The notes under the pieces: model-generated
Databases searched by the model: none
What the model saw: only the letters and a program-made list of their open reading frames with translations
Told to the model about the DNA's origin: nothing
Made by a program: the position numbers and the translations under genes
Part shown: positions 45,657 to 56,764 of the stretch, one piece after another
Layout: each line of letters opens with the position of its first letter
How positions within the stretch are numbered: position 1 is the first letter of the stretch
NCBI RefSeq assembly: GCF_042100115.1
Contig: NC_091272.1
Coordinates: 124,001-188,000 of the forward strand
Length of the DNA stretch: 64,000 nucleotides
Direction: 5' to 3'
DNA from: Alternaria dauci
Taxonomy: Eukaryota; Ascomycota; Dothideomycetes; Pleosporales; Pleosporaceae

Positions 45657-46840
45657 CTACAACCCCTTCTTCTGGAACGACTTGACAGAGTCGACAATGG
45701 ACTGCTCGAAAGTCTTGTACTTGAGGCCCAGGATGTCAATGGAGCGCTTGTTGTTGTATCCATACAAGCCCTTTCCAGGCGTGCCCTCTGGGTAGTCGCC
45801 GCCGGGCGTGTCGTCGCTCGGCAGGTCTTTGAACTCGGGAAAGTTCTTCCTGATGATCTGGCCAATCTCCTTGTTGGAAAAGTATCCAGCCGTGACGAAG
45901 AAGCGCTTGTCGGCAGCGTCTGGCTTCTCCATTGCAGCTACGTGTGCTTCTGCGACGTCGCGAACATCCACCCACAGATGGACACCGCTGGGCGGGATTT
46001 CGTCCTTGAATTTACCCTGTGCGGCGGCCAGGATGCGCTGGTTTGACGTGTTCATGTTCTCGAGACTGTCCAGAGCGTGCACCTGTATTCTGTCAGCGAG
46101 TGAGTCCAAACTTGCCTGATGCAACTTACAATTGGCCCAAACACCATCGGCGGATTGATGGTAGAGATGGAGAAGTTGGGCTTCTCGTTCTTGACAAACT
46201 CCCATGCCGCGTTCTCGGCAAACGTCTTGCTCGCTCGGTATCCCATCATCGGGTTCTCCTGCGCCTCGTCCTGTGTGATTGGGTTCCAGTCGTCCTCGGA
46301 GTACGAGTGTCCCGGCCAGAAGCCTTTGCTGCCGTTGACGATGGCGGCGAACGAGGATGTGATGACAACCCTCTTGACGGAAGGCTACATAATCTATCAG
46401 CATGCGATTGGAAGTTGCCTCGTAGACGTCACGTACCGCACTCTTCTTGATCGACTTCAAGATTCCAGTCGTTCCAATGACAGCAGGGTCAATCAGATCC
46501 TGTACCTTGTCAGCGGATGCGCCTGCTTCAAGGCTCCAAGTGTACTCACCTTTTGTACATCCGTAACATTGAAATGGAACGGACTGGCAGTGTGGAGTAC
46601 CGCCTCGAACGGAGGGTCTGAGATGACTGCCTTCTCAAAAGCATCTGGCTGTGCAATGTCCGGCACAATCGCGAAACTCAATTGGCCCTTGTCGACTGCG
46701 TCCTTGTACGACTCCTTGATCTTGTCCGCCTTCTCCTGTGTGCGCACCGTCGTCACCACGCTGTGTCCGTGGTCCAGAAGGATGTCGAGTGTGTGCGCGG
46801 CGATGAAGCCGCTTCCTCCTGTGAGTAGAACTCGCGTCAT
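45657..46840 (-). CDS. GRE2-like NAD(P)-dependent ketone/aldehyde reductase (extended SDR)
   Basis: Exons 46840..46550, 46499..46437, 46384..46130 and 46082..45657 encode 344 aa. The Rossmann motif is VLLTGGSGFIAAHTLD at the very N-terminus; VLHTASPFHF and VVITSSFAAI follow, and the catalytic YxxxK is GYRASKTFAE. INPPMVFGP and DVRDVAEAHVAAM are further dihydroflavonol-reductase/cinnamoyl-reductase family marks. Yeast Gre2 members reduce methylglyoxal, isovaleraldehyde and many ketones in the cytosol; the substrate here is unknown. The start at 46840 places the Rossmann glycine motif at the usual position, making upstream codons unlikely. The second exon is just 21 codons. Confidence 0.9.
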
Positions 46841-47769
46841 TTTGCTTTTGTATTGATTAAAGGCGTCGAGTAAATGTTTCTTTAGGTCAGAGACTGGACT
46901 TGCAGCCACGGCGGCAATGACAGCATATATGTAGCTATCGCCATCTCACCTAGCGCGGGGTAGTGCTTCCCCGAAACTCGGAATTTACTCTCTTTCGCCG
47001 TTGTAACTGCCGCTGTCGCTTACGAAAGCTGTTCCTCTTCGTGGTCATGTCCGCGGCTCGATGATGCTGCGTTCCCCAGCGCATTGCGTCATTCTCATCG
47101 ATGCGACACCTTTGGTGGGGCATACTGTGTCTTCGTGTCGCCCTCGCGTGGCACTGCGAATAATTGCTGGTCTGCAGCTTCAGGTCGCCTTGGTTTGCCA
47201 AAGGGACTGTGGACTTCCCAGTACACTCCGCAGCACAGCCAGATCTTCATGTTGGTCAGCTTTGTCGAGGTCTGCCTCCGCACACGCCTCGCGCCTCAAA
47301 ATACCCAGACAGAACGTATTCGCGGTATTCGCTTTTCTCTCGACAAACTCAAAAACTATATGCGCGTATCCGAGAGTATGTGATTGTGGTAAGAAGGTGC
47401 ATCATGCAAGCGGCACCTAAAGACGCCAGCTTCCATGACCACATGGCTCTCGGCGTCGACATCGGGTGGCGCTCCTCTTATCGATCAAAGGCCCCACCAT
47501 AGCTCGAGCTGCATCCCACATCGTCTACCCGCCACCTTCAGCCGCTCTTCCAATCCCGTCGACGCTCTACATACCAAGTCTCGCTTACTAGCACTCCAGC
47601 GCCCGAACATGGGTCTTTCGGTGTTGATGAAGGGTCCAGCGGTCCTTAATGAGCGGCCGTGGTTGCGGGGCAAGTGGACAAGATGAGGGGCAAAGTTTTC
47701 TTTTCCTGCCAATTGCTTCATTCCCGTCTCATACTCTTTGTCTGAGCTATTCATACTATCGCATTGAAG
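46841..47769. promoter_or_regulatory. Divergent promoter, reductase / MetE-like gene
   Basis: 930 bp between divergent starts. The sequence just before 47770 is pyrimidine-rich. No extra gene is supported despite several short frames. Confidence 0.4.
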
Positions 47770-49096
47770 ATGTCGTCGTCCCTCAAGAGAAGCCCCCCGT
47801 TCCGCGCTGAGCATGTCGGCTCGTTGCTGCGTCCCCAAGAGCTGGTGCAGAAGCGCTATGATGTCGCGTCGGGCAAAGCGAAGCCAGAGGACCTCATTCC
47901 TCTAGAGGACAAGACTGTTGCAGAGGTAGTCAAGTTTCAGCAAGATTGCGGTCTCAAGGTTGTGTCGAGCGGAGAATACACCAGGTAAGGCGGGCGCATG
48001 CTGCTAGTCCGAATTTAGACTGATCGTTCATGCAGGCACATGTTCTGGGGTGCCTTTTTCGAAACACTGCATGGCATGAAGGAACTCCAATTGGGCGTTC
48101 TCAAGGGCTACAGCGTGGACATGTTCCGCGCGTATGCGCCGGATACAAAGTCCTTCCTGGAAGCGAAACAGGTACCCAACCATGTGACCGTCTGCGTCGA
48201 CAAGATCAAGCACCCCGGCACATCGAGCAACCAGCGCGAAGTCGATCTGATGAAGAGCCTATTGCCCGAAAGTGAGTGGAAGAACATCAAGATCACGCTG
48301 ATTTCGCCATCGTGGTACCACTTCCGCTACATGAACGGAAGAGCGTACCCCAAGGATGTCTACGCAAACGACGAGGAGTACTTTGAGGATGTCGCAAAGG
48401 CGTACCAGGAGGAGCTGAAGATTCTCCACGCGCAGGGCATCAGGAACATTCAGATCGACGACCCAAATCTGGCCTACTTCTGCTCGGAAGATATGCTTGC
48501 AGGCTGGAAGGCCGACACGACGAATGACAAGACTGCTGACGAGATGCTGGACGCGTATGTCAAATTCTACAACAAGTGCTTCGTGCGTCCCGACGACATG
48601 CATCTCGGCATCCACTTGTGCCGCGGCAACTACGTCGGCAGCCGCCATTTCTCGGAGGGTGCATACGACAACATCGCAAAGAAGCTGTTCCAGGTACGCA
48701 GATCGCACTCTCACAACTACACTCCCTCCATACTGACCCCAGCAGGACCTGAACGTAGACACATACTACCTCGAATACGACACCCCGCGCGCCGGAGGTT
48801 TCGAGCCACTAGAGCACCTTCCCAAGGACAAGAACGTCGTCCTCGGTGTCATCACATCAAAGTTCCCGAAGCTCGAGGACAAGGATGAGATGATCGCCAG
48901 GGTGCACCAGGCTGCTGACTGGATCGCCAAGGGCACCGGCCAATCCCATGAAGACGCGCTGCAGCAGTGCTGCGTCAGCCCGCAGTGCGGGTTCGCGTCA
49001 CACGCCGAGGGCAATGATCTTGGCTACGAGGATATGAGGAAGAAGTTGCAGCTCGTGAGGAGCATCGCCGACGCCGTGTGGCCCGGGCAACCGTAG
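47770..49096 (+). CDS. MetE C-terminal-domain-like (cobalamin-independent methyltransferase family) protein
   Basis: Exons 47770..47984, 48036..48693 and 48746..49096 encode 407 aa. It is a stand-alone UROD/MetE-like TIM barrel with FRAEHVGSLLRPQELV, ITLISPSWYHFRYMNG, IRNIQIDDPNLAYFC and GIHLCRGNYVG. The zinc ligands of methionine synthase are matched: His and Cys in HLCRGN, Glu in LEYDTPRAG, and Cys in CVSPQCGFAS. It lacks the N-terminal barrel of full-length MetE (about 760 aa), so it is probably not the main methionine synthase. The family includes methyl- or thiol-transfer enzymes of uncertain substrate. The start is the ATG at 47770, just before SSSLKRSPPF. Confidence 0.88.
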
Positions 49097-50397
49097 AGTC
49101 GAGCGAGTAGGGATGGCCTGGTAACGGATAGGAGAGTTGGCGGATGAGGCGCAGCTACCGCGCGGGATCACGCTGGAACGTACGCCTTAACGCATGCGAC
49201 TGGAGCGAGCGGAAGCAGTCTAGGAAAATGGGTGTTGTGGAGTTGGTCCCGAATGCCGAATTCAACATGGCATGGCGTTCGCATGGCGAGCACTTTTTTT
49301 TTTGGTATAGGTGGAGTAGTTGAGTCAGTTTTTCACGTTTGGCCTCAGTCCAAAGAGAGAAAAGTCGCGTTCCTTGCGGCAGTTGTACGACTACCACACC
49401 ACGTGGTATACCCTGTCATTCGTTCTTTCCTCGGCGATGAGGTCGGCAATCTACAGATGTCCACGTCTATTCCCAATATCCCGTTCTTTGCGATAATCGT
49501 ATGCTGGACGCCTAATTCGTAGAATAGTCCCTCCAAGCCTTGACCGGGTGCGGAGGGTTTTCAATGCACGTAGGCGCTAATCTGCATCGGGTGCTAGCGC
49601 GCGTTCGTCCCTGGCCCGTTTTACTCCACATCCGTTGTAGCCGTGGAGGTCCCTTCCGAAGCGGGAGGAACGTCCGGCAATTAGGTATTGAAACAAGACC
49701 AGGATGAGAGCTGTTCCCCTGACTGAGGAAAATTGGAATTGAGGGACCTGGGACGAAAGACTTGGAATAGACTGGATTCTGAGGTCGGTGCGGAATCAGA
49801 ATGCGGAAGGCGGTGCTCTCTCCGCGGATGTATGTTGCCACAAGATCCATGCCTGGGAGAAATGGCAGAACGGCTCGACGGAGAAGGCTCTTTTTCCAAG
49901 GGTCGATTTCGAATGAACTTTGAGTCCTGAAAGACCAAAGGTAACAACTTTCGAAGCCTTCAGCTAACACAGGTAGTCAGGTACGGACCGCCGCCATAGT
50001 CGTTCAGAGTTCGACGGTACCTTCCCGTGGCGCAAATTGCGAACTACAGGGTATCCATGAGCGCCCCATATGATCTACGCATCGGACCGATTCAAAGCAT
50101 TACTTTCCAGACCGAGAAAGGATCAACCACCGTAACTACTGAACACCATCTGTTTGGTAACCGCCTTCCAATGGGTATTGTCCGAGGTCGAGGTCCTTCG
50201 GCATCGCAGGCCACTACCGGTAGACATCCCCTATTCCAGGACAAAGCCGCCCTGTGCCATCGACTGATGAGGAAGCGGGAAGTTATAAAGACGGGCGAGA
50301 CTGCACGACTATGGGTTCAAGCAGGCAAACTTACAGCCTCTGTCGCATTCTTTCTTTAAAATACCTACCCTGGACAGCATAGTAATAACTAATCACC
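49097..50397. other. Upstream region of the GMC oxidoreductase gene (1.3 kb)
   Basis: Long frames on the minus strand (49970-49512) have no domain features. The region includes a T-run at about 49291. Nothing else can be supported. Confidence 0.4.
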
Positions 50398-52379
50398 ATG
50401 TTCTTCCCTCGTCTGATCGGCCTTGTCGCAGCCTTCCCTATCCTTGCGAGGGCTGTCGATCTTACTGGCTACGAATATGTAGTCGTCGGTTCTGGAGCAG
50501 GTGGTGGTGTAAGTTATATGATACTGGGATTGACAATACGACTGCTTACACATTGTAGCCTCTGGCCGCCCGCCTTGCCCTCGCCGGTCACAAGACGCTT
50601 CTTATTGAGGCTGGTGACGACCAGGGCGCAAACTCCAACTACACCGTTCCCGCTTTCAGCGCAAGGTCCTCGGAAGACGCCAACCTGAGCTGGAACTTCT
50701 TCGTCAAGCACTACGCCGACGAGGAGAGGCAAGCTCGCGACTACAAGACCACATACGAGACTCCCGATGGCGGCGAGTACACTGGTCTCAACCCGCCAGC
50801 TGGCTCCACCATGAAGGGTACCCTATATCCCCGAACTGGTACTCTGGGTGGCTGCACAGCACACAACGCTCTCATCGCCGTCTACCCCCACCGATCCGAC
50901 TTTGACAACGTTGCCACCATTACCGGCGACGAGTCGTGGTCCGCAGACAACATGCGCAAGTACTTCGAGAGGCTCGAGAACAACCAATACCTGCTCCCCG
51001 GCCAAGAAGGCCATGGCTACGATGGCTGGCTCGGAACCTCATACGCGCCCATCGACATTGTCACCTCTGACCCCCAGCTTCTCAGCCTAGTCGGCGGTGC
51101 CGCGTTCGCCCTCAGCAACGCTACCAACGCCATTGTCAACCTGGGCACTCTGATCGCCGGCGATGCCAACGCCGACACCGAGAGCCGTGACAAGCAGCCC
51201 GCTCTCTACCAGATCCCGCTGTCCACCACCGACGGCAAGCGCACCGGCTCCCGCGAGTTCGTCCTCGCTGTACGCGACGCCAAGGCCGACGATGGCAGCA
51301 AGAAGTACCCTCTCGACGTCAGACTCAACTGCCACGTGACCAAGATCACGTTTGACGAAGACGTCACCCCTCCCCGCGCCACTGGTGTCGAGTTCCTCGA
51401 CGGCCAGTACCTCTACAAGGCCAGCCCCAAGTCCACCGGCGCCAAGGGCGAGGCCGGTTCCGCGACTGCCTCCAAGGAAGTCATCGTCGCAGGCGGAACC
51501 TACAACTCGCCGCAGCTCCTCAAGCTGAGCGGCGTCGGCCCCGCAGACGAACTCGCACAGTTTGATATCCCAGTCGTTGTCGATCTCCCTGGTGTCGGAA
51601 CCAACCTCCAAGACCACTACGAGATCAACGTCCAAGGCAAAGCGCCATCCGACTTTTCTGCCCTCGACGGCTGCACGTTTGGTAACAGCCAGCCCGACGC
51701 GTGCATGGACCGATGGGAAACGAGCGTCCTCGGTAACCGCGGTATCTACGCGTCTCCAGGTCTCGGCGCAACCATGTTCTACAAGTCGAGCGCCTCCGAG
51801 CGCGACGAATACGACATTTTTGCCTTTGGTGGCCCCGTCAACTTCCGCGGCTACTTCCCCAACTACGCATACAATGCCACATCCGAACACGACTGGTTCA
51901 CCTGGGCGATCCTGAAAGCTCATCCCCGCAACAACGCCGGAACAGTCAAACTCGCATCCGCAGACCCGCTCGATATGCCGGATATCGTATACAACTACTT
52001 CGACACCGGCGCCGGCGACTTCGACAAAGATCTCACAGCCCTAACCGAAGCTGTCAACCTCGCGCGCGACTCGTTCAAGCGCCAGCTCGTCCCCATCGAC
52101 GAGGTGCTGCCAGGCGCGGACGCGGATACGCCCGAGAAGATTGCGCAGTACGCAAAGGATACCGCGTGGGGACATCATGCGTCGTCTACTTGCCCCATTG
52201 GCGCTGATGACGATAAGATGGCGGTGCTTAACAGCAACTTTGAGGTTCGTGGGACGACGGGTTTGAGGGTCGTGGATGCGTCTGTTTTCCCAAGGATTCC
52301 GGGTACGTTTACGGCCATGTCGACGTACATGGTTGCGGAGAAGGCGGCGGATGTTATTTTGGCTGCTGCAGAGGCGTAG
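50398..52379 (+). CDS. Secreted GMC oxidoreductase (aryl-alcohol/glucose oxidase-like)
   Basis: Exons 50398..50508 and 50559..52379 encode 643 aa. A signal peptide (MFFPRLIGLVAAFPILARA) precedes the FAD-binding YVVVGSGAGGG|PLAARLALAG; the intron falls just after the glycine triplet. The GMC signature GTLGGCTAHNALI, the second signature VAGGTYNSPQLLKLSGVGP and the C-terminal active-site WGHHASSTCPIG with RVVDASVFPRIPG are present. FAD-dependent oxidases or dehydrogenases of this family oxidise alcohols or sugars outside the cell, many generating hydrogen peroxide. The exact substrate is not deducible. Codon use is strongly C/G-ending, suggesting good expression. Confidence 0.93.
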
Positions 52380-52904
52380 ATGGTGTATATAACGACGTAT
52401 TGAGTTCATCATGGGAAGAATATATGCTGATTATCGAGCTACGATTCCTGCTTTGCCTGGCTAGTGATTGAACGTGGGACGAGATGTAATCCTTCTCTAT
52501 ACCGCTGCATACAGTGAAGCAAGGTGTTTAGGAAACACACCTTTACCGCGATTCAATACAGTGTCATTTAACCGCGTGGTGCTTACGTCTTGTCACTAGC
52601 AAGTTTGTTATATCAAAAAGTTTAGTACATAGCATTAACCTACTAAGAGGAGAGTACCTAGGTAGTAACACTCGGTGGTGGGAAAAGAACGAACACTTGT
52701 GGCCCGGCTTTGGCTAATGGGTTTTCGATTATTCCCCACCGCCGAGTGGTAACGTGAACCTAGCGTACGTGTTTTGAAACTCATGATCCGCAAGTTGCCC
52801 AAAATAGAAGACTTTTGATACTATGTACTTGTACTGTTCCCAGAGCCCAAGGCAGCCTGCTATTCAAACTCAAGACTGCTTCTTCCGCTCACTTTTACGT
52901 CTTT
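52380..52904. other. Convergent intergenic region containing an inverted repeat
   Basis: Between the convergent GMC and carotenoid-oxygenase genes. Its main feature is the palindromic element at 52658-52763. Confidence 0.5.
52658..52763. repeat. Imperfect inverted repeat, possible mini-MITE
   Basis: The left arm (52658-52684, CTAGGTAGTAACACTCGG...) pairs with the right arm (52731-52763), whose complement starts CTAGGTTCACGTTACCACTCGG. The arms are about 27-33 bp with a few mismatches and a 45-bp loop. This could form a hairpin at the 3' ends of two convergent genes or be a small palindromic mobile element. Confidence 0.6.
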
Positions 52905-54443
52905 CTATGTGCGCGAGAAATGAGTACGCTCGCCGATTTGAGAACTTTCCACCCAATTGCCGTGCACCTGACTCATCAGTCGGAACGGCATGCGGATAAC
53001 AGCAACTGGCTTTTCAAAAGAACGCGTATCCAAAAGCACAAGCTCGTTCACATTCTCAGTCTTCCTTTCGACCATGACCAACACCCAGCCATCACCTTCG
53101 GGTGCAGTTCCTGACCGCGGAATGAATACAGGCTCTTGTACTGCACAGTTCTCGCCTGGATTGAAGTAGCGAGTCTCTCCGCTCTTGGTGTTGAGCATAG
53201 CTACTCTATTGAGGTGTATGGGTATGATGGCACCCGGCGTCTGTGGAAGAATCACAGGCACAAACACCCACTCGTACTGGTGAGTCGAAAAGCGCTCGTC
53301 GATACGTGGAAACTCTGAAGGCACATCCAATAGAACGTGGGGACCAGCTATCTTGGTTGCAGAAGGTTGTGCTGGATCGATTGTCCAACGCACAAAGTCT
53401 GCTCGTGGCGGACCCCGTGGCGATGGCGGTCCTTCTTCCGGCTCGAAGCACGGGAAGACGTTGTACGAGACGCGCGATGATTCAAGGTGTAGCTTCCCGT
53501 CATCGCTCTCCCAGGCCCCGGCCGTGTGCATAATAACGCAGTTCTCCCAGTGGTATACCCTGTGCTCGCCAGGTTTCCAGCCGGGCGGCACTTGTGCGCT
53601 GCGCCGTGGGATAACGATGAACGTGGCTGGGCGGTCGTACTTGTACGTCCAATGGTGCTTTCCAGCCTTCATGCGTTCGACATCGCCTTCGAACGGCCAC
53701 AGGACGAGAATGAGGAAATTCTTGGTGATTGCACAGTCGTGGATAAAGGCAAGCCAGGGAGAAGAGACCCATTGAACGTCTCTCATCGAGCCTTGTGCGT
53801 CAATGGAATAGATGACGATGTCTAGTGTGCCCAGCCCTTTCGCTTCGTATCCGAATACAACGAGTTCATCCGTGAAAGGATCGACTTTGGGATGGGCACT
53901 GAAGGTTTTGGCTTCCGATGGGGAGTGGAACGGGTCGTAGCCAAGTGTGTCCAGAGTGTCAGGATCGACCTGATATGGAAGCGCAGATTCCTTGAGAGCA
54001 ACAAGTTTGCCAGCCCAGTATACGAGGTTCGTATTGGCTGTGGAGTCAACCGCTGCCCGCACGCAAGGATGGTGGGTGAAAGGATTGCGGTACAATCCGA
54101 ACAGACGCTCTTGAGCTTTCTTCTCGAGCCTGAGGCGTTCGGTCTCGACATATTTGATCTTCATGTCTACATGGCCGTTATGTATACGGAAGGCGGAGAC
54201 GTTGCCATCCCCCTCGACCGGCACATCGTCGTCCCTGGGGTAGAAAGGGTCGACCATGATGCGGTAGAAAGTGCCATTGATTTCTTTTGGTATCTGCCCA
54301 AACACCACCAAGTCTGAAATCTCGCCTTGGAAGCGACTTGGAAAGCTGGCAAAAGGTTTCTGCAGCATTTTGGTCCATTTCCCCTCGAGTCCGTAGGGTG
54401 TTGGGTCATGAGCGCGAGTGATTGGCCCACTTGGAAGAGCCAT
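52905..54443 (-). CDS. Carotenoid cleavage oxygenase family (lignostilbene-dioxygenase-like)
   Basis: A single exon of 512 aa. These are non-heme Fe(II) beta-propeller enzymes that cleave carotenoid or stilbene double bonds. The four iron-binding histidines are identifiable in FSAHPKVDPFTDE, WLAFIHDCAITKN, CVIMHTAGAWE and the C-terminal MSQVHGNWV. FYRIMVDPFYPRDDD and GNVSAFRIHNGHVDMK are the conserved first blades, and NRVAMLNTKSGETRYFNPGE and GWVLVMVERKTE follow. There is no signal peptide, so it is cytosolic. The short form and sequence style resemble fungal stilbene-cleaving enzymes more than torulene- or retinal-forming ones, but the substrate is inferred. It is divergent from the SnoaL-like gene and convergent with the GMC oxidase. 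Confidence 0.92.
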   Translation of the reverse strand: MALPSGPITRAHDPTPYGLEGKWTKMLQKPFASFPSRFQGEISDLVVFGQIPKEINGTFYRIMVDPFYPRDDDVPVEGDGNVSAFRIHNGHVDMKIKYVETERLRLEKKAQERLFGLYRNPFTHHPCVRAAVDSTANTNLVYWAGKLVALKESALPYQVDPDTLDTLGYDPFHSPSEAKTFSAHPKVDPFTDELVVFGYEAKGLGTLDIVIYSIDAQGSMRDVQWVSSPWLAFIHDCAITKNFLILVLWPFEGDVERMKAGKHHWTYKYDRPATFIVIPRRSAQVPPGWKPGEHRVYHWENCVIMHTAGAWESDDGKLHLESSRVSYNVFPCFEPEEGPPSPRGPPRADFVRWTIDPAQPSATKIAGPHVLLDVPSEFPRIDERFSTHQYEWVFVPVILPQTPGAIIPIHLNRVAMLNTKSGETRYFNPGENCAVQEPVFIPRSGTAPEGDGWVLVMVERKTENVNELVLLDTRSFEKPVAVIRMPFRLMSQVHGNWVESSQIGERTHFSRT

Positions 54444-55243
54444 GATTGATAATTAGATGATTGTGTATGTTGATTGACGATGAAGTGACTGCAACTTATA
54501 TGTTCCACACTCTCGACAGCAACAAGTTCGGCCGAAGCTGAGAATGTCATGGACGACTCCCGGAGGGCAGCACTTTAGCGTCGGACAGATTGTGCGGATA
54601 TACTATCACCTCTGATACTGACCGGCATGATCGATCGGCATCCGAACCAAAACTGAAGGTTTCTCGAGTTTTTTAGGGTAATAGCTAGACTTCTGGTCTC
54701 GGACTACGCTATTCTCTCATCCATACAACCAGCTTTGATACCTCCAGGACTCTAGGCGAAACAGCACGAAAGTAATACAGAGGGCGACAGATATATTATC
54801 GCCAAACGCAGTCAGTCACGCTGTTTGTGATCAAAGGACGTCTCAGTTCAGCTCCGCTTTCCCCGCGTATTGAAGATCTACCGGATTCCTTGCCGCGCGG
54901 GCACTACGTAGCTTAGTCCGGTGGTGAGCTCCACTATTCGCTGACGACAGATCCATTACGGCATCTATTGCACACGTCTCTGTAAGCAAAACCGGACGAA
55001 ACTGTACGCTCTGTGTGGGTGAGGCGGAATTGTGTTGGGTTGTTATTCGATCAAAGCGGACATCTCGTACCAGCCAACTCGTACAATCGAAGGGATTCGA
55101 TGTGTTGCATACTAAGAAACTCAATCTTGCCAGATGAGCGGCGCAGGCCGGCACATACAAAGCATCGCGGTATAAGAGACAGCAGAATCCACCTTCACAG
55201 AAACATCACAACATCACAACTTCGCTAATATTCATTCTCCATC
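54444..55243. promoter_or_regulatory. Divergent promoter, carotenoid oxygenase / SnoaL-like gene
   Basis: An 800-bp region between divergent start codons, suitable for co-regulation. No distinct factor site is claimed. Confidence 0.4.
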
Positions 55244-55729
55244 ATGGGCTACGACCTTACCAAGATCCGCGCTGAGGCCGCGGAAACCTACAAGCGCATC
55301 AGCAATCTGCACACGCATGACGCGAACCAGACTGCTGCGGCCACGAAGCTTATCGAGCTCTTCCTCCTCGCCTTCAGGTACTACGAATTTGACGAGGTCC
55401 GCAAACTCATTGCAAAAGATTACAAGCAACACGATCAATCCGTTGGATCCGGTGCAGAATCCATCATCGACTTTGCCAAACACATGCGGGCAGAAGAGAT
55501 CAAGAATAGTCGCGATCCAGACGCCCCTGGTGTTGCGCGTATCGACTACAAACGCATCTTTGTCGACGGAGAGTATGTGGTTCCTCACATGCATATCACT
55601 CGCTACCCTGGAGATCCCGGCCTCCAGGCTATCGAGCCTATGCATTACAAAGACGGGGTGTTCCAGGAGCACTGGACCTGCCTTCAGCCGATACCGGACT
55701 CTGCGAACCTCAAGAATCCTGTATTCTAG
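55244..55729 (+). CDS. SnoaL-like (NTF2-fold) protein
   Basis: A single exon of 161 aa. It has the SnoaL/polyketide-cyclase-like layout: an N-terminal helical segment, FRYYEFDEVRKLIAKDYKQH, DQSVGSGAESIIDFAKHM, DYKRIFVDGEYVVPHMHITR and the closing strand GVFQEHWTCLQPIPD. Proteins of this fold act as cyclases, isomerases or hydrolases on small aromatic or polyketide molecules, and many are uncharacterised. It has no signal peptide. Its position next to the carotenoid oxygenase suggests a role in the same pathway, which is inference. Confidence 0.8.
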   Translation: MGYDLTKIRAEAAETYKRISNLHTHDANQTAAATKLIELFLLAFRYYEFDEVRKLIAKDYKQHDQSVGSGAESIIDFAKHMRAEEIKNSRDPDAPGVARIDYKRIFVDGEYVVPHMHITRYPGDPGLQAIEPMHYKDGVFQEHWTCLQPIPDSANLKNPVF

Positions 55730-56764
55730 TCAACATAGAGGAGACTCCAACAACGCGGGGAAAAGATGTGAAGGATAAGTATGGTAGCGAGGTTGGTCTG
55801 TAGTAGCTTTTCTCTTACAGAAAAGCTAGTGAAGATAGGGGGTTACACGGCTGCTGCATTCTAGATGATGACATCAAATAGTGGCTTTGAAGATTCACAC
55901 CAATTGAATAGAATGCAGTATCAATCCAAAATGTCTTATGCCGAAATAACATAGATGGTTCCAGGGTAGCCATAGACCTCTGGCCGTACAGCAGGAAGAT
56001 GCACCTTGATTGAAACAGGCGCATCTTTAGAGTAATTGGTTTCTTCTTTGTCCTTCGTTTCACCCTGGTTGATCGGACGCGGATATGGAAGTGCAAACAA
56101 GACTGACCTAGGCTGCGATTCCTGTCGTGGGATCCTGCGTAGAGAGGTAAAACGCGTCTTTTGGCTGCTGCGAGGGCTTAGGTGTTGCGCGATGCTGTGA
56201 CGGCCTTGGTTTTGTTGTATGTACGTAACGAGAATGCGATGTTGTGATTCAAACTACAATCCTTTTACTGTGGGTCATGATCGTGTTTCTTAATGGCCTT
56301 AGCTGTAACATTATCCGTAAACCGTGAGCTTGTATATGTACAACGCTCTCCTAGTGAGATACGCGGACCTGAAGGTACCTGGTACTCTTCGCTGCGCGAT
56401 TTTGCCATGGTTCTAATCTGGGCCGCTTCTCAGCTGACGATGAAGATACTGCATCTTCAACTATTTGATTAAGCATATTTGCATCGGTGCGACGAATTGC
56501 TGAGTTTTTGCGTCGAACATACACAGGTGGAGTGATCAAGACTCCATGCTTCACGGAGGAGGCAGGGCTCTTACGGCAACGTGGTCCGTGCTCACAACTC
56601 CTTTGCAAACCCCAAAAGCGCTTGCGCCTTGAAACTCATCTGAGAAGGCTGAGATCTTGTCAGATAGATCAGAGAGTTCATCTCTTACCTCCATACCTTT
56701 TTTAGCTCGTTTCAATCGCGTTACGTGGTTGCATCCTCGTGCGAACGTCCGACCCACGTCGAAA
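55730..56764. other. Intergenic region (1.03 kb)
   Basis: Downstream of the SnoaL-like gene and upstream of the first transcription-factor gene. Short frames only; no repeats of note. Confidence 0.4.

Noticed and set aside
47770..49096. Methionine synthase MET6
   Set aside because: About half the length of MetE and lacks its N-terminal barrel; better called a MetE-like stand-alone protein.
49512..49970. 152-codon minus-strand frame upstream of the GMC gene
   Set aside because: Composition and lack of motifs suggest chance; it lies in a promoter region.
51087..51923. 278-codon minus-strand frame inside the GMC oxidoreductase
   Set aside because: Antisense shadow of a strongly codon-biased exon; no family features.
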